Positions 63,904 through 64,000 of a DNA stretch of 64,000 nt are shown piece by piece. The stretch is taken from positions 124,001 through 188,000 of the forward strand of contig NZ_SAWZ01000008.1 of assembly GCF_004122095.1 (NCBI RefSeq). Reading direction: 5' to 3'. The position numbers and the translations under genes were made by a program. Position 1 is the stretch's first letter. Each line of letters opens with the position of its first letter. The DNA comes from Pseudoxanthomonas composti. GTDB taxonomy: Bacteria > Pseudomonadota > Gammaproteobacteria > Xanthomonadales > Xanthomonadaceae. The notes beneath the pieces were generated by a model. The model was not told the DNA's origin. It made no database searches and saw only the letters and a list, made by a program, of their open reading frames with translations.

Positions 63904-64000
63904 ATGAGTGCACACTCTCCCGCCCAACGCCGCCGCCAGGCGATGGACCTGCCCGAAGTCCCTGAAGCCGACGCGCGCCAGATCGAGGCCTTCCTCGACC
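63904..64000 (+). CDS. xerD: Probable tyrosine recombinase XerD, 3' truncated by the window edge
   Basis: Only 32 residues are visible. After an Arg/Pro-rich start (MSAHSPAQRRRQAMDLPEV) comes ADARQIEAFLD, which fits the beginning of the SAM-like core-binding domain of XerC/XerD (IEAFLDxLWxExGLxxNTL). The catalytic domain lies beyond the window. A neighbouring RDD gene and nearby pepA agree with a xerD locus, but the call rests on a short segment. Confidence 0.5.
   Translation, partial: MSAHSPAQRRRQAMDLPEVPEADARQIEAFLD

Overview
The window reads as chromosome of a GC-rich gammaproteobacterium of the Xanthomonadaceae (Xanthomonas, Stenotrophomonas, Pseudoxanthomonas or Lysobacter relatives). 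The pointers are a Clp-type CRP homologue nearly identical in its C-terminal half to Xanthomonas Clp, an O-antigen region bounded by metB and etfA as in Xanthomonas, rmlBACD followed by a xanA-like gene and an lpsI/lpsJ-like CoA-transferase pair, and a pepA-holC-valS order. I cannot name the genus from sequence alone.

Layout. 1-12.7 kb is core genome: a HAD phosphatase cut by the left edge, a cluster of GTAG-headed REP-like hairpins, clp, speD, an SMR guanidinium exporter preceded by what looks like a guanidine-II riboswitch with an overlapping terminator, coq7, rplM-rpsI, tRNA-Gln(CTG), a 2OG-Fe dioxygenase, a FAH-family hydrolase, pilU, a DUF4398/OmpA pair, a YdcH-like protein, and cbs-metB. 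12.8-31.4 kb is the variable surface-polysaccharide locus. Its left half runs rightward: the ABC O-antigen exporter wzm-wzt, an acetyltransferase, a methyltransferase with a coiled coil, two glycosyltransferases, a polytopic membrane protein and a lipoprotein. Its right half runs leftward and converges on it: a UPF0104 membrane protein, a HAD-UbiA fusion, DprE1-like and DprE2-like enzymes, an epimerase, an FAD oxidoreductase, GtrA and a GT-C-like membrane protein. The right half has the parts of a polyprenyl-phosphate-D-arabinofuranose pathway otherwise best known from mycobacterial cell-wall synthesis. 31.4-41.1 kb holds etfBA, rmlBACD (dTDP-L-rhamnose), ugd (UDP-glucuronate), a XanA-type phosphomannomutase/phosphoglucomutase and the CoA-transferase subunits. 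A GH99-like/RgpF-like fusion protein follows at 41.1-43.2 kb.

43.4-64 kb returns to core genome: an AlkB-like demethylase, an MCE/Mla-type lipid transport operon with a STAS-fused permease, a DMT transporter, a ThrE-like exporter, an H-NS family protein, proS, two DUF4124 proteins, pssA, a divergent holD, rimI, valS, holC, pepA, lptF-lptG, a lower-GC methyltransferase that looks acquired, an RDD protein, and the start of a probable xerD at the right edge. The clamp-loader accessory subunits psi (holD) and chi (holC) both lie here, about 4 kb apart.

The non-coding DNA is also informative. Besides the REP cluster, purine-rich inverted repeats (GAGGAACGAG type and GGAGTGAG type) fill the gaps around xanA, valS, holC and pepA, and one gap carries a degenerate second copy of the valS 3' end. 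I saw no CRISPR array, insertion sequence, integrase-bounded island or rRNA gene.
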